Shown: positions 35,003-43,271, numbered from the stretch's first letter. The stretch is 64,000 bases of DNA from CAKSNH01 sp964422725 (GCA_964422725.1 CAYRCC010000006.1:1-64000), one strand, 5' to 3'. Program-made: numbers and translations. Notes: generated from the letters alone by a model not told the origin.

Positions 35003-35993
35003 CTCCTTCCCCTCTCATAATGATAATCTCACCCATTTCCTCAAGACGTCTTATTGTATTTACAATCTTCTGCTGTGCAATTTCAACATCTTTGATACGT
35101 ACAGGACCCATATACTCCATATCCTCTACAATCATATCGCGTGCACGCGCGGACATATTGCTGATAACAACGTCCTTGACTTCCTGATTTGTACCCTTGA
35201 GCGCAACCGCAAGGTCTTTGGTATCGGTTTCACCGATAACCTTCTGAATCGCACGGGCATCAAGCTTGATAATATCATCAAAGGTGAACATTCTCTTACG
35301 GATTTCCTCCGCAAGCTCCGTATTGTACTCGTCGAGTGTTTCGAGGATACGTTTTTCCGTACCGATGTCGATAGAGTTAAGAATGTCAACCGTACTCTGA
35401 ATACCGCCGACAACCGTAAAGTCTTCCGAACCGAGACTTGACAGTTTCCTCTCAAGCACTCTCTCAACCTCTTTTATGTACTCAGGAGATGTTCTTTCCA
35501 TATTGGCAATTTTTTCTATAATCTTTGCCTGTTGTTCCTGCGGCAGTTCACCGAGAACCAGTGACACCTGCTGCGGTTTCAGATACGAGAATATCAGCGC
35601 AATTGTCTGAGTGTTCTCGTTTCTTATAAAGTTGAGGATTTGCTCGGGGTCAGCCTTTCGCAGATAGTCAAACGGTCTTACCTGTAATGACGATGTAATC
35701 TTGCCGATAAGCTCATACGCTTTTTCATCGCCGAGTGCCTCCTCCAAAAGCTGACGTGCATAGTCGATACCGCCGTCGGATATGTAGTTTTGAGCCAGAC
35801 ACAGCTCGTAAAACTCGTTTATTATCGTATCGCGCGTATCGGCATCAACCGACCTCAAATTAGTGATGTCAACCGTAAGCTGTTCTATTTCCTCTTCTCT
35901 CAAATGCTGAAATATTTTTGTTGAACTTTCCTTGCCCAATGCGATAAGCAGAATTGCCGCTTTCTCGCTTCCTGACATAGCCCCTTTTTTCAT
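34986..35993 (-). CDS. fliG: Flagellar motor switch protein FliG
   Basis: A 335-residue rotor protein with three domains. The N-terminal part (SGSEKAAILLIALGKESSTK) binds FliF. The middle has the EHPQ-like region (NTQTIALIFSYLKPQQVSLV). The C-terminal torque domain includes MFTFDDIIKLDARAIQKVIG and the charged helix SARARDMIVEDMEYMGPVRI. I use the ATG at 35993; a TTG four codons earlier lies too close to the ribosome-binding site. It is followed by fliH in overlap. Confidence 0.97.
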   Translation of the reverse strand: MKKGAMSGSEKAAILLIALGKESSTKIFQHLREEEIEQLTVDITNLRSVDADTRDTIINEFYELCLAQNYISDGGIDYARQLLEEALGDEKAYELIGKITSSLQVRPFDYLRKADPEQILNFIRNENTQTIALIFSYLKPQQVSLVLGELPQEQQAKIIEKIANMERTSPEYIKEVERVLERKLSSLGSEDFTVVGGIQSTVDILNSIDIGTEKRILETLDEYNTELAEEIRKRMFTFDDIIKLDARAIQKVIGETDTKDLAVALKGTNQEVKDVVISNMSARARDMIVEDMEYMGPVRIKDVEIAQQKIVNTIRRLEEMGEIIIMRGEGDELFV

Positions 35994-36045
35994 AGCAAGT
36001 TTCAATTCCTTTCAATATCAATTACACCCAAAATTGCCGCAACCG

Positions 36046-37617
36046 TTAATTGCCGTAATCATCGAGCCAGTTTCTCAAAAGCTGCGCAACAAATTCAGGA
36101 TTGCTGTCAATACTCTTTTCGATAAGCTTACGCTGTTCGGACTTCTTCATCGTAAACTCGGTCATCTCCACTTCAGGCTCTGCCTGTACCGCCTCCTCGG
36201 CTGCCATTTCCTCAAGCATAGCCGCATATCTTTCGGCTTCTTCTTTCTTCTTCTTTCTCAAAACCGCAAGCACAACCACCAACAGCACAATTACGATAAT
36301 TCCGAATATAACCGCACTTATCAGCCAAATCTGCTTTTGCTGATATTCCGCCGCCTGCTGCTGACTTTCAAACATACTGTTTATAGCGTCGTTTCCGGTA
36401 CTGCCGCTGAAGTCCATCGTCTGAACCGTTACGTTTTCCGGTGCGATACCGGTTGCACCGGCAACAATTGCCTTAACCTTTTCGTCCGCACCCGCCTGAA
36501 GGTCTGCGCTGTCAAGAATGACCGACACGGAAATATCACCGATATTTCCCTCCGCTTTCTGCACAAAATCCTTTATCTGGCTTATTTCGTAGTTTACCGT
36601 CTTGTCTTTCTTTTCGTAAGTACCCGAACCGACATTTGTCTGCGGATATGTAGGTGCGCCGCCGTTTGCGTCCATACCGACATTTCCGGCGGTATCCGAG
36701 CCTGTAGCCGTTTCGGTCGACTCATTCACGCTGACCGGAATACCGTTTGTACTTCCCTCAACCGGCTCAACCTTTGTCGTTTCGGTTGTCTGCTTGTCAA
36801 AGTTCAGCGACACTCTCACTCCGGCTATAACCTTGCCCGCGCCGAACACAGGCTCTAACATATTTTCAATCTGCTCTTTATACTTTTTGCTCACGCTTTC
36901 CTCAAGCTCAAGCTGTGTACCGGCAAGCTCGGTAAGATTTTCGTCCGTATTGCTTAAAATATTTCCCTCACTGTCGATAATATGTACCTCGTCCTCGGTA
37001 AGTCCCGGAACGCTTTTCGCAACCAAACCGGCAATGCCTTTAACTTGCTTTTTTGAAAGCTGTGCATTGTTTTTCAGCTTCAAAAGCACCGATGCCGTTG
37101 CATTCTTTTTGTCGCTTTTCAAAACGAACGTCGAATTTTCCGGTATATTCAGCGTAACTATGGCATCGCTCACGCCTTCTATCGTCTTGATTGAGATTTG
37201 CAGTCTTTCCTGCAGCTGAAACTGCATATATTTTTGTTTTTCGTAATCCGTCGTACCGAAACCCGTACTGTTCTGGAACATTTCATAGTTAAGTCCGCTC
37301 TCCGGATAACCCTCTGCCGAGAGTGTCATACGAAGTGACTCAGCCTCTTTCTCCGGCACCATAATCGTACCCGTTCCGCGCGTCTTAACCTTAACGTCCT
37401 GTTCGACCAGTTTGTTGTAAATTTCTCCTGCCTCCTGCTCATTGAGTCCGCTGTACAAAACCGTATAAACGGTTCTGTTCAAAAGCAGTACCAGCACGAT
37501 AATCACAAGCAGTACAGCACCTGCCGCCACGGCATACGCTATCTTTTTTTGTTTTTCAAGATTATCCCAATAATCTTTTAATGGCTTAAAAAATTTAACG
37601 GCTGAATTATTATCCAA
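36046..37617 (-). CDS. fliF: Flagellar MS-ring protein FliF
   Basis: A 523-residue membrane-ring protein. Transmembrane helices lie near residues 27-47 (KIAYAVAAGAVLLVIIVLVL) and 428-450 (IWLISAVIFGIIVIVLLVVV). The YscJ/FliF ring-building motifs lie between (VLYSGLNEQEAGEIYNKL, ESLRMTLSAEGYPESGLNYE). The C-terminal tail (LIEKSIDSNPEFVAQLLRNW) is the FliG-binding peptide. It lies between fliE and fliG. Confidence 0.97.
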   Translation of the reverse strand: MDNNSAVKFFKPLKDYWDNLEKQKKIAYAVAAGAVLLVIIVLVLLLNRTVYTVLYSGLNEQEAGEIYNKLVEQDVKVKTRGTGTIMVPEKEAESLRMTLSAEGYPESGLNYEMFQNSTGFGTTDYEKQKYMQFQLQERLQISIKTIEGVSDAIVTLNIPENSTFVLKSDKKNATASVLLKLKNNAQLSKKQVKGIAGLVAKSVPGLTEDEVHIIDSEGNILSNTDENLTELAGTQLELEESVSKKYKEQIENMLEPVFGAGKVIAGVRVSLNFDKQTTETTKVEPVEGSTNGIPVSVNESTETATGSDTAGNVGMDANGGAPTYPQTNVGSGTYEKKDKTVNYEISQIKDFVQKAEGNIGDISVSVILDSADLQAGADEKVKAIVAGATGIAPENVTVQTMDFSGSTGNDAINSMFESQQQAAEYQQKQIWLISAVIFGIIVIVLLVVVLAVLRKKKKEEAERYAAMLEEMAAEEAVQAEPEVEMTEFTMKKSEQRKLIEKSIDSNPEFVAQLLRNWLDDYGN

Positions 37618-37668
37618 GTCAGTTTATCCTCCTACCTCAAGAATGTATGTGCGAGCGCAAAAGCAAAA

Positions 37669-37983
37669 TCACACCTGCATTCTCATAATTTCCGAATATG
37701 CATCCATTGCCTTATTCCTTATCTGAACTGTAAGTCTGAGCGCAATGTCTGCCTCTTCGCCGGCAATAATAACATCGTGCATATTGTCAAGATTTCCGCT
37801 CAAAAGCTCAAGGTTTGCCGCCTTATCCGCGGCATCCGTTTCGTTTGCATTGGCAATCAAGCCCTCAAGCACGCTTTTAAACGAAATTTCCGTATTCGTA
37901 CCCGCTGTTGTTTTTTTTGCGCCGTCCGTATTAAAAACGCCGTTAATACCGCTGATACCGTTTATCGCATTAATTCCACTCAT
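37669..37983 (-). CDS. fliE: Flagellar MS-ring/rod junction protein FliE
   Basis: A 104-residue protein. The C-terminal half has the conserved LDNMHDVIIAGEEADIALRL and VQIRNKAMDAYSEIMRMQV. The first 18 residues are an unusual Gly/Ile/Asn repeat (INAINGISGINGV). It connects the MS-ring to the rod and is exported first. It lies between flgC and fliF as in most Firmicutes. Confidence 0.94.
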   Translation of the reverse strand: MSGINAINGISGINGVFNTDGAKKTTAGTNTEISFKSVLEGLIANANETDAADKAANLELLSGNLDNMHDVIIAGEEADIALRLTVQIRNKAMDAYSEIMRMQV

Positions 37984-38012
37984 AAAAAATCCCCACTTCT
38001 TTAGTTAAAATA

Positions 38013-38453
38013 TTATCTGCCGAGTTCAAGTGCTTTGAGCGCCATATTTTTCGTCGTTGTAAACGCCGTAACGTTCGCCTCGTACGAACGCGATGCGCTC
38101 ATCATATCAACCATTTCCGTAACCGTATCAACGTTAGGATAGCTCACATACCCTTCGGCATTCGCATCGGGATGATTCGGCTCATAGACCATTTTGAAAT
38201 CCGACATATCCTCCTCAACCGCCGCAATTCTTACGCCGCTGCCGATTTTGTCCTGTGTGAAACCGTTCATATGCTCCGCGAAAGTAGCCTGATCGGTTCT
38301 GCTGCCCATAGTCACCACCCGTCGTCTGTACGGACCGCCGTTTGCCGTCCTTGTAACCTCCGCATTTGCCAAATTCTCAGCAATAACGTCCATTCTGAAT
38401 CTCTGCGCCGTCAGTGCCGACGTACTTATTTCCATTGCTCTGAGCAAAGCCAT
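38013..38453 (-). CDS. flgC: Flagellar proximal rod protein FlgC
   Basis: A 146-residue rod protein. It starts with LLRAMEISTSALTAQRFRMD and DVIAENLANAEVTRT. It contains the FlgC-specific DHPDANAEGYVSYPNVDTVT-like stretch, written here as NHPDANAEGYVSYPNVDTVT. It ends with a helix (ASRSYEANVTAFTTTKNMAL). It follows flgB by 28 bases. Confidence 0.96.
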   Translation of the reverse strand: MALLRAMEISTSALTAQRFRMDVIAENLANAEVTRTANGGPYRRRVVTMGSRTDQATFAEHMNGFTQDKIGSGVRIAAVEEDMSDFKMVYEPNHPDANAEGYVSYPNVDTVTEMVDMMSASRSYEANVTAFTTTKNMALKALELGR

Positions 38454-38481
38454 TTATAACGCACCCCTTTTCATTTATTCA

Positions 38482-38883
38482 CTATTTACCGTCATTTATC
38501 ACATATCTGAGTCTTGAATACTCTTCGCCGAGTTTTTGAAGAACAGTGTTGTAATAAATAGCATTTTCCGCAAGACTTGCCTGTTCCTTTTCAACATCAA
38601 CGTTACTGCCGTCCATACGCATCGTGGACGAATCGTCCTGTACGACTATAGGCGAAAGATCGCTTTTACCGCCGGCATACATATGTTTTTCGTTGGTTCT
38701 TTTCATAACCGAGCCGTCATTTTTCATTGCGCTCTGCAAAACCTTTTCAAATTCCACCTTTGATGCTTTAAAATTAGGAGTGTCAACATTTGAAATATTG
38801 TTTGTTATAACGTTGTTTCTCAGCCATGAGGCATCGAGCGCCGTTTCAAGAATCGACGAATGACCGAATATGGAATTTATCAT
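38482..38883 (-). CDS. flgB: Flagellar proximal rod protein FlgB
   Basis: A 133-residue rod protein. The N-terminal half has WLRNNVITNNISNVDTPNFK and the C-terminal helix has LAENAIYYNTVLQKLGEEYS followed by LRYVINDG, all typical of FlgB. The gene is second in the cluster, 18 bases after the transglycosylase gene. Confidence 0.95.
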   Translation of the reverse strand: MINSIFGHSSILETALDASWLRNNVITNNISNVDTPNFKASKVEFEKVLQSAMKNDGSVMKRTNEKHMYAGGKSDLSPIVVQDDSSTMRMDGSNVDVEKEQASLAENAIYYNTVLQKLGEEYSRLRYVINDGK

Positions 38884-38901
38884 TTACCGCCACGCTCCCT
38901 T

Positions 38902-39531
38902 TTACTGATTAAGATATTTCATTATTTTGGTTATGTAATTTCGTGTTTCCTTAGGCAGCTTTGCAAACTGTTCAGGGTCATCAAGATTGTCAAGTCCGAG
39001 CCGTCTGACTCTTGTAGGACCGCAGTTATACGCCGCAAGCGCAAGCTTTACATCGCCGTTGTAAGAATTGAGATAGCCTTTAAGCTCTCTTATTCCGCCG
39101 TCAATATTCTGCACGGGGTCAAACGGATCCTGCACGTTAAGCTCTTTCACATTCACCGGCATAAGCTGCATAAGTCCCATAGCTCCGGCGCTCGACACAC
39201 ACGTCGGGTCAAAGTCCGACTCGGCTTTTATAACCGACTTTATAAGCGCCTCGCTGACTCCGTAACGCTTTGATTTATCCGAAATTATACTGTCGTATTT
39301 GCTTTCAAATCCGTTTGCCGGCGAATCCGCATAATCAAGGTCGATTACACCGCTCACCGCCGCCGTCTGCTTTTGCTCCGTGCCGCTGTCTTGTGTCTGT
39401 GTCAGCGACTGTGCCTTTTGAAGTGCCAAATAAAAATTCTGCGAACCCTGTATCGACGACAGTCTTGAACAGACACGCTCGTTTATTTCATACATTTTCT
39501 GTGTATATATATCACATGGATTAATCTTCAC
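38902..39531 (-). CDS. Flagellar-cluster lytic transglycosylase (SLT domain)
   Basis: A 209-residue protein with a soluble lytic transglycosylase domain (about 78-205). The catalytic glutamate is Glu104 in SVIKAESDFDPT; AGAMGLMQLMPVNVKELNV, LALAAYNCGPTRVRRLG and the final NYITKIMKYL complete the fold. There is no signal peptide, so it is probably exported by the flagellar apparatus to open peptidoglycan for the rod, in place of FlgJ. The GTG at 39531 is preceded by GGAGG at 6 bases. It is the first gene of the cluster. Confidence 0.9.
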   Translation of the reverse strand: MKINPCDIYTQKMYEINERVCSRLSSIQGSQNFYLALQKAQSLTQTQDSGTEQKQTAAVSGVIDLDYADSPANGFESKYDSIISDKSKRYGVSEALIKSVIKAESDFDPTCVSSAGAMGLMQLMPVNVKELNVQDPFDPVQNIDGGIRELKGYLNSYNGDVKLALAAYNCGPTRVRRLGLDNLDDPEQFAKLPKETRNYITKIMKYLNQ

Positions 39532-39591
39532 TTCGCACCTCCGGATTGCTTTTTATGTCCCTGTTTAAAAGGACAACCATAGATACTAACA

Positions 39592-39620
39592 ATTATATAC
39601 TCATTTTTGCATAAAATCAA
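39592..39620 (-). promoter_or_regulatory. Sigma-A type promoter of the flagellar cluster
   Basis: On the minus strand TTGATT (39620-39615), a 17-base spacer and a perfect TATAAT (39597-39592). The start should be near 39585, 54 bases before the first start codon. This is the strongest candidate for the main promoter of the 32-kb flagellar cluster. Confidence 0.8.
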
Positions 39621-39840
39621 TAGTATTTGAAAAAAAATCAATATTTTTTTCAACTTTTGTTGTGCAAAACGTCGCAAAAAAATGTATTAAAAATTTGCTT
39701 TTTGGTTATATTTTGAATAACAAATCATCATTGCCAAACTCATTTTTGAGCTCGTCCCACAATTCGGCACAGCCTGCGTTTCAAGCCGTCAATACCAAAT
39801 CGTTTTGGCGGCGCATACGGCAAAAACACCAAAAATGCAG

Positions 39841-39871
39841 TTGACCCATTTCAGAGCGGTTTATGTATAAT
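39841..39871 (+). promoter_or_regulatory. Candidate promoter of the small tail-anchored protein gene
   Basis: TTGACC (39841-39846) and TATAAT (39866-39871) lie 19 bases apart, longer than ideal. It faces away from the flagellar promoter. Apart from the two promoters, the 39621-39840 stretch is A/T-rich and I see no gene or repeat in it. Confidence 0.45.
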
Positions 39872-39948
39872 AATTCAGTTTGCTGTCAAAAATATACACA
39901 GCGGTACGGACAATCCGCCGCCGACAAAAAATGAAAAGGAGCTTTGCC

Positions 39949-40134
39949 GTGAAAAAAGACTACAACGTAATCTACGAGGCACACTGCATTTTGGAGGACT
40001 ATATAAAACGCACCCAAACACCGCCAAAGCAAAAGAAAAAACCACAATCACCGTCCGTTACGCCCTTGATAACCGCCGCTCTCATTTTCGCGCTTTTATG
40101 CGTAATAAACCTGTTTTTGTGGTTTTTGCACTGA
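39949..40134 (+). CDS. Small tail-anchored membrane protein, unknown function
   Basis: A 61-residue product I do not recognise. Residues 1-20 (KKDYNVIYEAHCILEDYIKR) could form an amphipathic helix. A Pro/Lys/Gln-rich linker follows, and residues 38-60 are one hydrophobic helix (PLITAALIFALLCVINLFLW) at the C-terminus, so the protein is probably tail-anchored with its N-terminus in the cytoplasm. GGAG 7 bases before the GTG supports the start. It is transcribed away from the flagellar cluster and converges on cheD, leaving only two bases between the stop codons. Confidence 0.6.
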   Translation: MKKDYNVIYEAHCILEDYIKRTQTPPKQKKKPQSPSVTPLITAALIFALLCVINLFLWFLH

Positions 40135-40136
40135 TA

Positions 40137-40619
40137 TCAAATTTTAACGTCCTTGCTCGGCAGCGAACGAATTCTCAGCATACCGTCCTCCGAGAAAAAC
40201 TCTATCGTTCTGCCTATATTGCCGCCCACGTCCTCCGCAACAATCGGTATACCCAGACTTTTGAGTGTCTTTTTGGTCACTTCGACATTTCTGTCGCCGA
40301 TAAGCGAATTGCTGCCACCCTTAAACAAATCGCCGAACATATTCGCACCGCCTGCAATTTTCGCCACTATGCGCGATTTCACCGCGTTGCGCTTCAGCAT
40401 TTCCCCCAAAAGGTACGGTATCGCACTGTCGGCATACTTCATCAAATTATTGTCATTTTCGGTTTTTTCCGGCAACAGCACGTGTGACATTCCCGACACC
40501 TTAGTCACGGGGTCGTACATACAAATCCCCACGCACGAGCCGAGTGCATACGAAATAAGCGAATCCGGCTGTTCGGCAATATTCGCATCTGCAATACCCA
40601 CCTTAATAACTGTAGCCAT
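40137..40619 (-). CDS. cheD: Chemoreceptor glutamine deamidase CheD
   Basis: A 160-residue enzyme that deamidates glutamines on chemoreceptors and stimulates CheC. The catalytic Cys lies in SYALGSCVGICMYD, the His in GMSHVLLPE, and the Thr/Asn region in ISAKIAGGANMF-like KIAGGANMF. The ATG at 40619 gives the usual start (MATVIKVGIADAN) and overlaps the 3' end of cheC by 17 bases, which fits the CheC-CheD complex. Confidence 0.95.
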   Translation of the reverse strand: MATVIKVGIADANIAEQPDSLISYALGSCVGICMYDPVTKVSGMSHVLLPEKTENDNNLMKYADSAIPYLLGEMLKRNAVKSRIVAKIAGGANMFGDLFKGGSNSLIGDRNVEVTKKTLKSLGIPIVAEDVGGNIGRTIEFFSEDGMLRIRSLPSKDVKI

Positions 40620-41241
40620 ACGCGTCACCAACCTTGTCAAGCAATTTTTTAAGAGAGCTTACCTCCGGCACAAGCACCAAGTAACAGTCAAAATCCTTTC
40701 CGTCACCTATAATCTTTTCCTCAATAAGCATAACCTTGTCGCCCATCTGTCCGTACTGCACCGCCGGCACCGCCATTATAGAGCCGAGCATATCAATAGA
40801 AAAATACGGCACCGACATACCTATTCGCAGTCCCGACAGCGAGGCTATCGCGCTCAAATACGAGCCTGCCATAATATTGGCAACCTCCTGAAGAGTGGAA
40901 ACGTCCACCTCGTTCAAATCGTATATTTCCTCCAAATCGCCGTCGTTTAAAATTTTTACGATTTCCTTTGCAAAGCTCTCCTCAAGCACAAACATAATCA
41001 TACCGTCGATATCCTCGTCCAAGCCGAACAGTATACCCACAACCTGCTGTTCCGCCATACCGAGTGCCTCGCTCAAATCGCACAAATCCACCAGATTAAC
41101 CGTCGGTACGGATATGGTTATCTTTTTTCCCAAAAGGCTGGAAAGCGCCGTTGCGACGTTGCCCATACCGATATTTCCGATTTCACCGAGTATATCCTTT
41201 TGTGTACTTTTTAAATCGTTTAAATCAAAATTCTCCTGCAT
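40603..41241 (-). CDS. cheC: CheY-P phosphatase CheC
   Basis: A 212-residue phosphatase of the CheC/CheX/FliY family. Both active-site motifs are intact: GEIGNIGMGNVATALSSLLG and QEVANIMAGSYLSAIASLSG, each followed by the conserved SVP strand. It removes phosphate from CheY-P, with activity raised by CheD. FliY, also in this window, is the motor-bound homologue. The gene lies 43 bases after a membrane-protein gene. Confidence 0.95.
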   Translation of the reverse strand: MQENFDLNDLKSTQKDILGEIGNIGMGNVATALSSLLGKKITISVPTVNLVDLCDLSEALGMAEQQVVGILFGLDEDIDGMIMFVLEESFAKEIVKILNDGDLEEIYDLNEVDVSTLQEVANIMAGSYLSAIASLSGLRIGMSVPYFSIDMLGSIMAVPAVQYGQMGDKVMLIEEKIIGDGKDFDCYLVLVPEVSSLKKLLDKVGDAYGYSY

Positions 41242-41284
41242 TTTCCGCCCTCCAAATCAATTTATTTTTTTATTTTCCGCCGCG

Positions 41285-41854
41285 CTACTTTTCGTTTTTG
41301 CCGCGCTCGTACATAAACGGGAGCAGCTTTTCATAAATATTAAACTTTTTGTAACTGGCAAAATAGCCAAGTCCCGCCGCAATCGGCGGCAATGCGTAAA
41401 TCACGATATGTGCATACCAGAACATACCGCCCTTGTACGGACTCATTATCCCGTTATAAATAAAAGTGTAGCACAGGAAAAATCCGTTGTAAAGACTTTT
41501 CCACACTCCCAAAAGACCTCCGGCTCCCGACATACTCCACACAATGCGGTACAAAATCCAAAAAACAAACGTCGAAGCCGAAATTATACCGCCCATCACT
41601 ATCCCCTTTGCCGGATAACTCTTGGTCTGTGCGTAACCCTTGAGATCGTGTGCCGCAACGGTATGCGCCTTTGTATACAGTGCGCAGAAATATATCGTCA
41701 TAAAAATGACGGAATATACAATCTTCCACGTATGCTGTGCCAAAAACCACCAAAACGCTCCAAATCCGAATATTACCGATATTATCATAACATACAGATG
41801 TGTCCAAAACACACTCAGTATCTGTTTTTTCAATGTAATCTCCGCTGACTTCAT
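41285..41854 (-). CDS. Multi-pass membrane protein upstream of cheCD, unknown family
   Basis: A 189-residue protein with about four or five hydrophobic helices (near residues 14-38, 44-62, 84-106, 120-138 and 145-167). Its positively charged C-terminus (YEKLLPFMYERGKNEK) is probably cytoplasmic. Many aromatic residues line the helices. I do not recognise a family, and no signature of a transporter or kinase is visible. The ATG at 41854 is used since AGGAG lies 9 bases upstream. It is 13 bases after the RAYT-like gene and 43 bases before cheC, so all four are probably co-transcribed. Confidence 0.65.
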   Translation of the reverse strand: MKSAEITLKKQILSVFWTHLYVMIISVIFGFGAFWWFLAQHTWKIVYSVIFMTIYFCALYTKAHTVAAHDLKGYAQTKSYPAKGIVMGGIISASTFVFWILYRIVWSMSGAGGLLGVWKSLYNGFFLCYTFIYNGIMSPYKGGMFWYAHIVIYALPPIAAGLGYFASYKKFNIYEKLLPFMYERGKNEK

Positions 41855-41867
41855 TTTCTGCCACTCC

Positions 41868-42359
41868 TCACAACAGCCAAAAATCCATTTGCCGTCTGTC
41901 CGGCACACTGTCCGCACCGTCCGCGCAAGGCTCCGGCACGCTCCTAACCGCGCTGTCAGTCCGCACCGAAACGCTTTTCTCGGTTTTTTTGACCACCTCG
42001 CCGTCCCCAAGCTTTGCCGCGGCGCTCTCAAGCTCGTCCGCTCCGACAGGCTCGCTTACATAGCGGTCGTAAAAAACCTTTCCCGTCCTTTGGTATGTAC
42101 GGTTGTAATAACGCGCATAGCTTGTCAGAAACGGCTTCATTGCCGCTCCGATGCTGCCGCCGTTCGTCATAACAATAAGCTTTGCGCTGTCCTTGCACAG
42201 CGAATATGCAATTACCGCTTTTCCGCCGGAAAAATACTTGTCCAGCAATCGCGCAAACTCGTCGTAATCGCATTTGTTTTTGAAAATAACCCCGTCATTG
42301 CCGCGCAGGCATACCGTATAAATACCGCTCGCGCTCACTTTCCTTTTTTCTCTTGCCAT
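41868..42359 (-). CDS. RAYT-like (Y1 transposase family) protein lacking the HUH motif
   Basis: A 163-residue protein related to the REP-associated tyrosine transposase/IS200-like family. It retains SASGIYTVCLRGND at the start and SYARYYNRTYQRTGKVFYDR with YVSEPV in the region of the catalytic tyrosine. The His-x-His metal site expected after AYCLM is missing: the segment reads VIAYSLCKDSAKLIVMTNGG. The usual C-terminal YIHxNP helix is also absent, replaced by a polar tail ending QMDFWLL. It is unlikely to be an active transposase and may be a domesticated DNA- or RNA-binding protein. The start has a weak ribosome-binding site (GGTGAG). Confidence 0.7.
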   Translation of the reverse strand: MAREKRKVSASGIYTVCLRGNDGVIFKNKCDYDEFARLLDKYFSGGKAVIAYSLCKDSAKLIVMTNGGSIGAAMKPFLTSYARYYNRTYQRTGKVFYDRYVSEPVGADELESAAAKLGDGEVVKKTEKSVSVRTDSAVRSVPEPCADGADSVPDRRQMDFWLL

Positions 42360-42480
42360 CAACTCACCGTCCGCACTCCGCGCAAATTCACGCGCTTATA
42401 TTTCAGACCGCAAGCTTATGATTTTGCCGAATTTCTCAAAGTGATTTCAATGTTTGTCCGCAGTCTGATTTATTTTTACT

Positions 42481-42509
42481 ATTTTATCACAAAAAAACAT
42501 TTTTGTACA
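42481..42509 (-). promoter_or_regulatory. Candidate promoter of the RAYT-like/cheCD group, overlapped by an inverted repeat
   Basis: On the minus strand TGTACA (42509-42504), 17 bases, TAAAAT (42486-42481). The -35 box lies inside an inverted repeat, TTGTACA-N7-TGTACAA (42503-42523), that could be an operator. The rest of 42360-42575 shows no gene. Confidence 0.4.
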
Positions 42510-42575
42510 CCGCTATTGTACAATTTAATTAAATTTGTTCACTTTTTATACATTTCACGCCCGAAATCCGCCGTT

Positions 42576-43271
42576 TCACAGTCCGGCAAGCTCGCGTATA
42601 ACCTCGCCGGCTATGATAAGTCCGGCAGCGGACGGCACAAACGAAATACTCGCCGGAGTACGGCCGCCGTCCGCACTTTTTACAGGCTTTCTGACCTCCT
42701 CCGCCGAATACAAAACTTTCAGCCGCTCCACGCCCCTATTTTTCAGCTCGCGCCGCATAACCCGACAAACCGGACAAACCGACGTTTTGTAAATATCAGT
42801 TATTTCAAATCGCGTAGGGTCCAGCTTGTTTCCCGTACCCATACTGCTTATAAGCGGTATTCCCATTTCTTTTGCGCGCACGGCTATGTCAATTTTTGCG
42901 CTTATCGTGTCAATCGCGTCTACTATATAGTCATACTCATTTTCCCAGATATCTCCGGTGTCATTCGGCAGATAGAAATGCTTGTATTCTCTGACCTGCG
43001 CATTTGGGTTTATGTCGGCTATCCGCTCACGCATAACCTCGGTTTTCGCTCTGCCGACAGTGCTCAAAAGCGCAATTATCTGACGGTTTATATTGCTTTC
43101 GCTCACCGTATCGCCGTCCACTATTGTAATTCTGCCGACACCGCCGCGCGCGAGTGCCTCACATACAAAGCTCCCCACTCCGCCCACGCCGAACACTATT
43201 ACGTGTTTCCGCGCAAGCCGCGCCACCCGTTCATCACCTATCAGCATTTTTTCGCGCTCAAATATATCCAT
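42576..43271 (-). CDS. tcdA: tRNA threonylcarbamoyladenosine dehydratase TcdA
   Basis: A 231-residue ThiF/MoeB-superfamily enzyme that cyclises t6A at position 37 of ANN-decoding tRNAs. The nucleotide-binding motif VIVFGVGGVGSFVCEALARG begins near residue 25. DGDTVSESNINRQ holds the Arg finger, VDAIDTISAKIDI follows, and SVCPVCRVMRREL carries the late cysteines. The ATG at 43271 is used because GGGGG lies 9 bases upstream. It diverges from the P-type ATPase gene. Confidence 0.92.
   Translation of the reverse strand: MDIFEREKMLIGDERVARLARKHVIVFGVGGVGSFVCEALARGGVGRITIVDGDTVSESNINRQIIALLSTVGRAKTEVMRERIADINPNAQVREYKHFYLPNDTGDIWENEYDYIVDAIDTISAKIDIAVRAKEMGIPLISSMGTGNKLDPTRFEITDIYKTSVCPVCRVMRRELKNRGVERLKVLYSAEEVRKPVKSADGGRTPASISFVPSAAGLIIAGEVIRELAGL

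Noticed and set aside
39662..39844. 60-residue open frame on the plus strand upstream of the small membrane protein
   Set aside because: No ribosome-binding site and random-looking composition in an A/T-rich promoter spacer.
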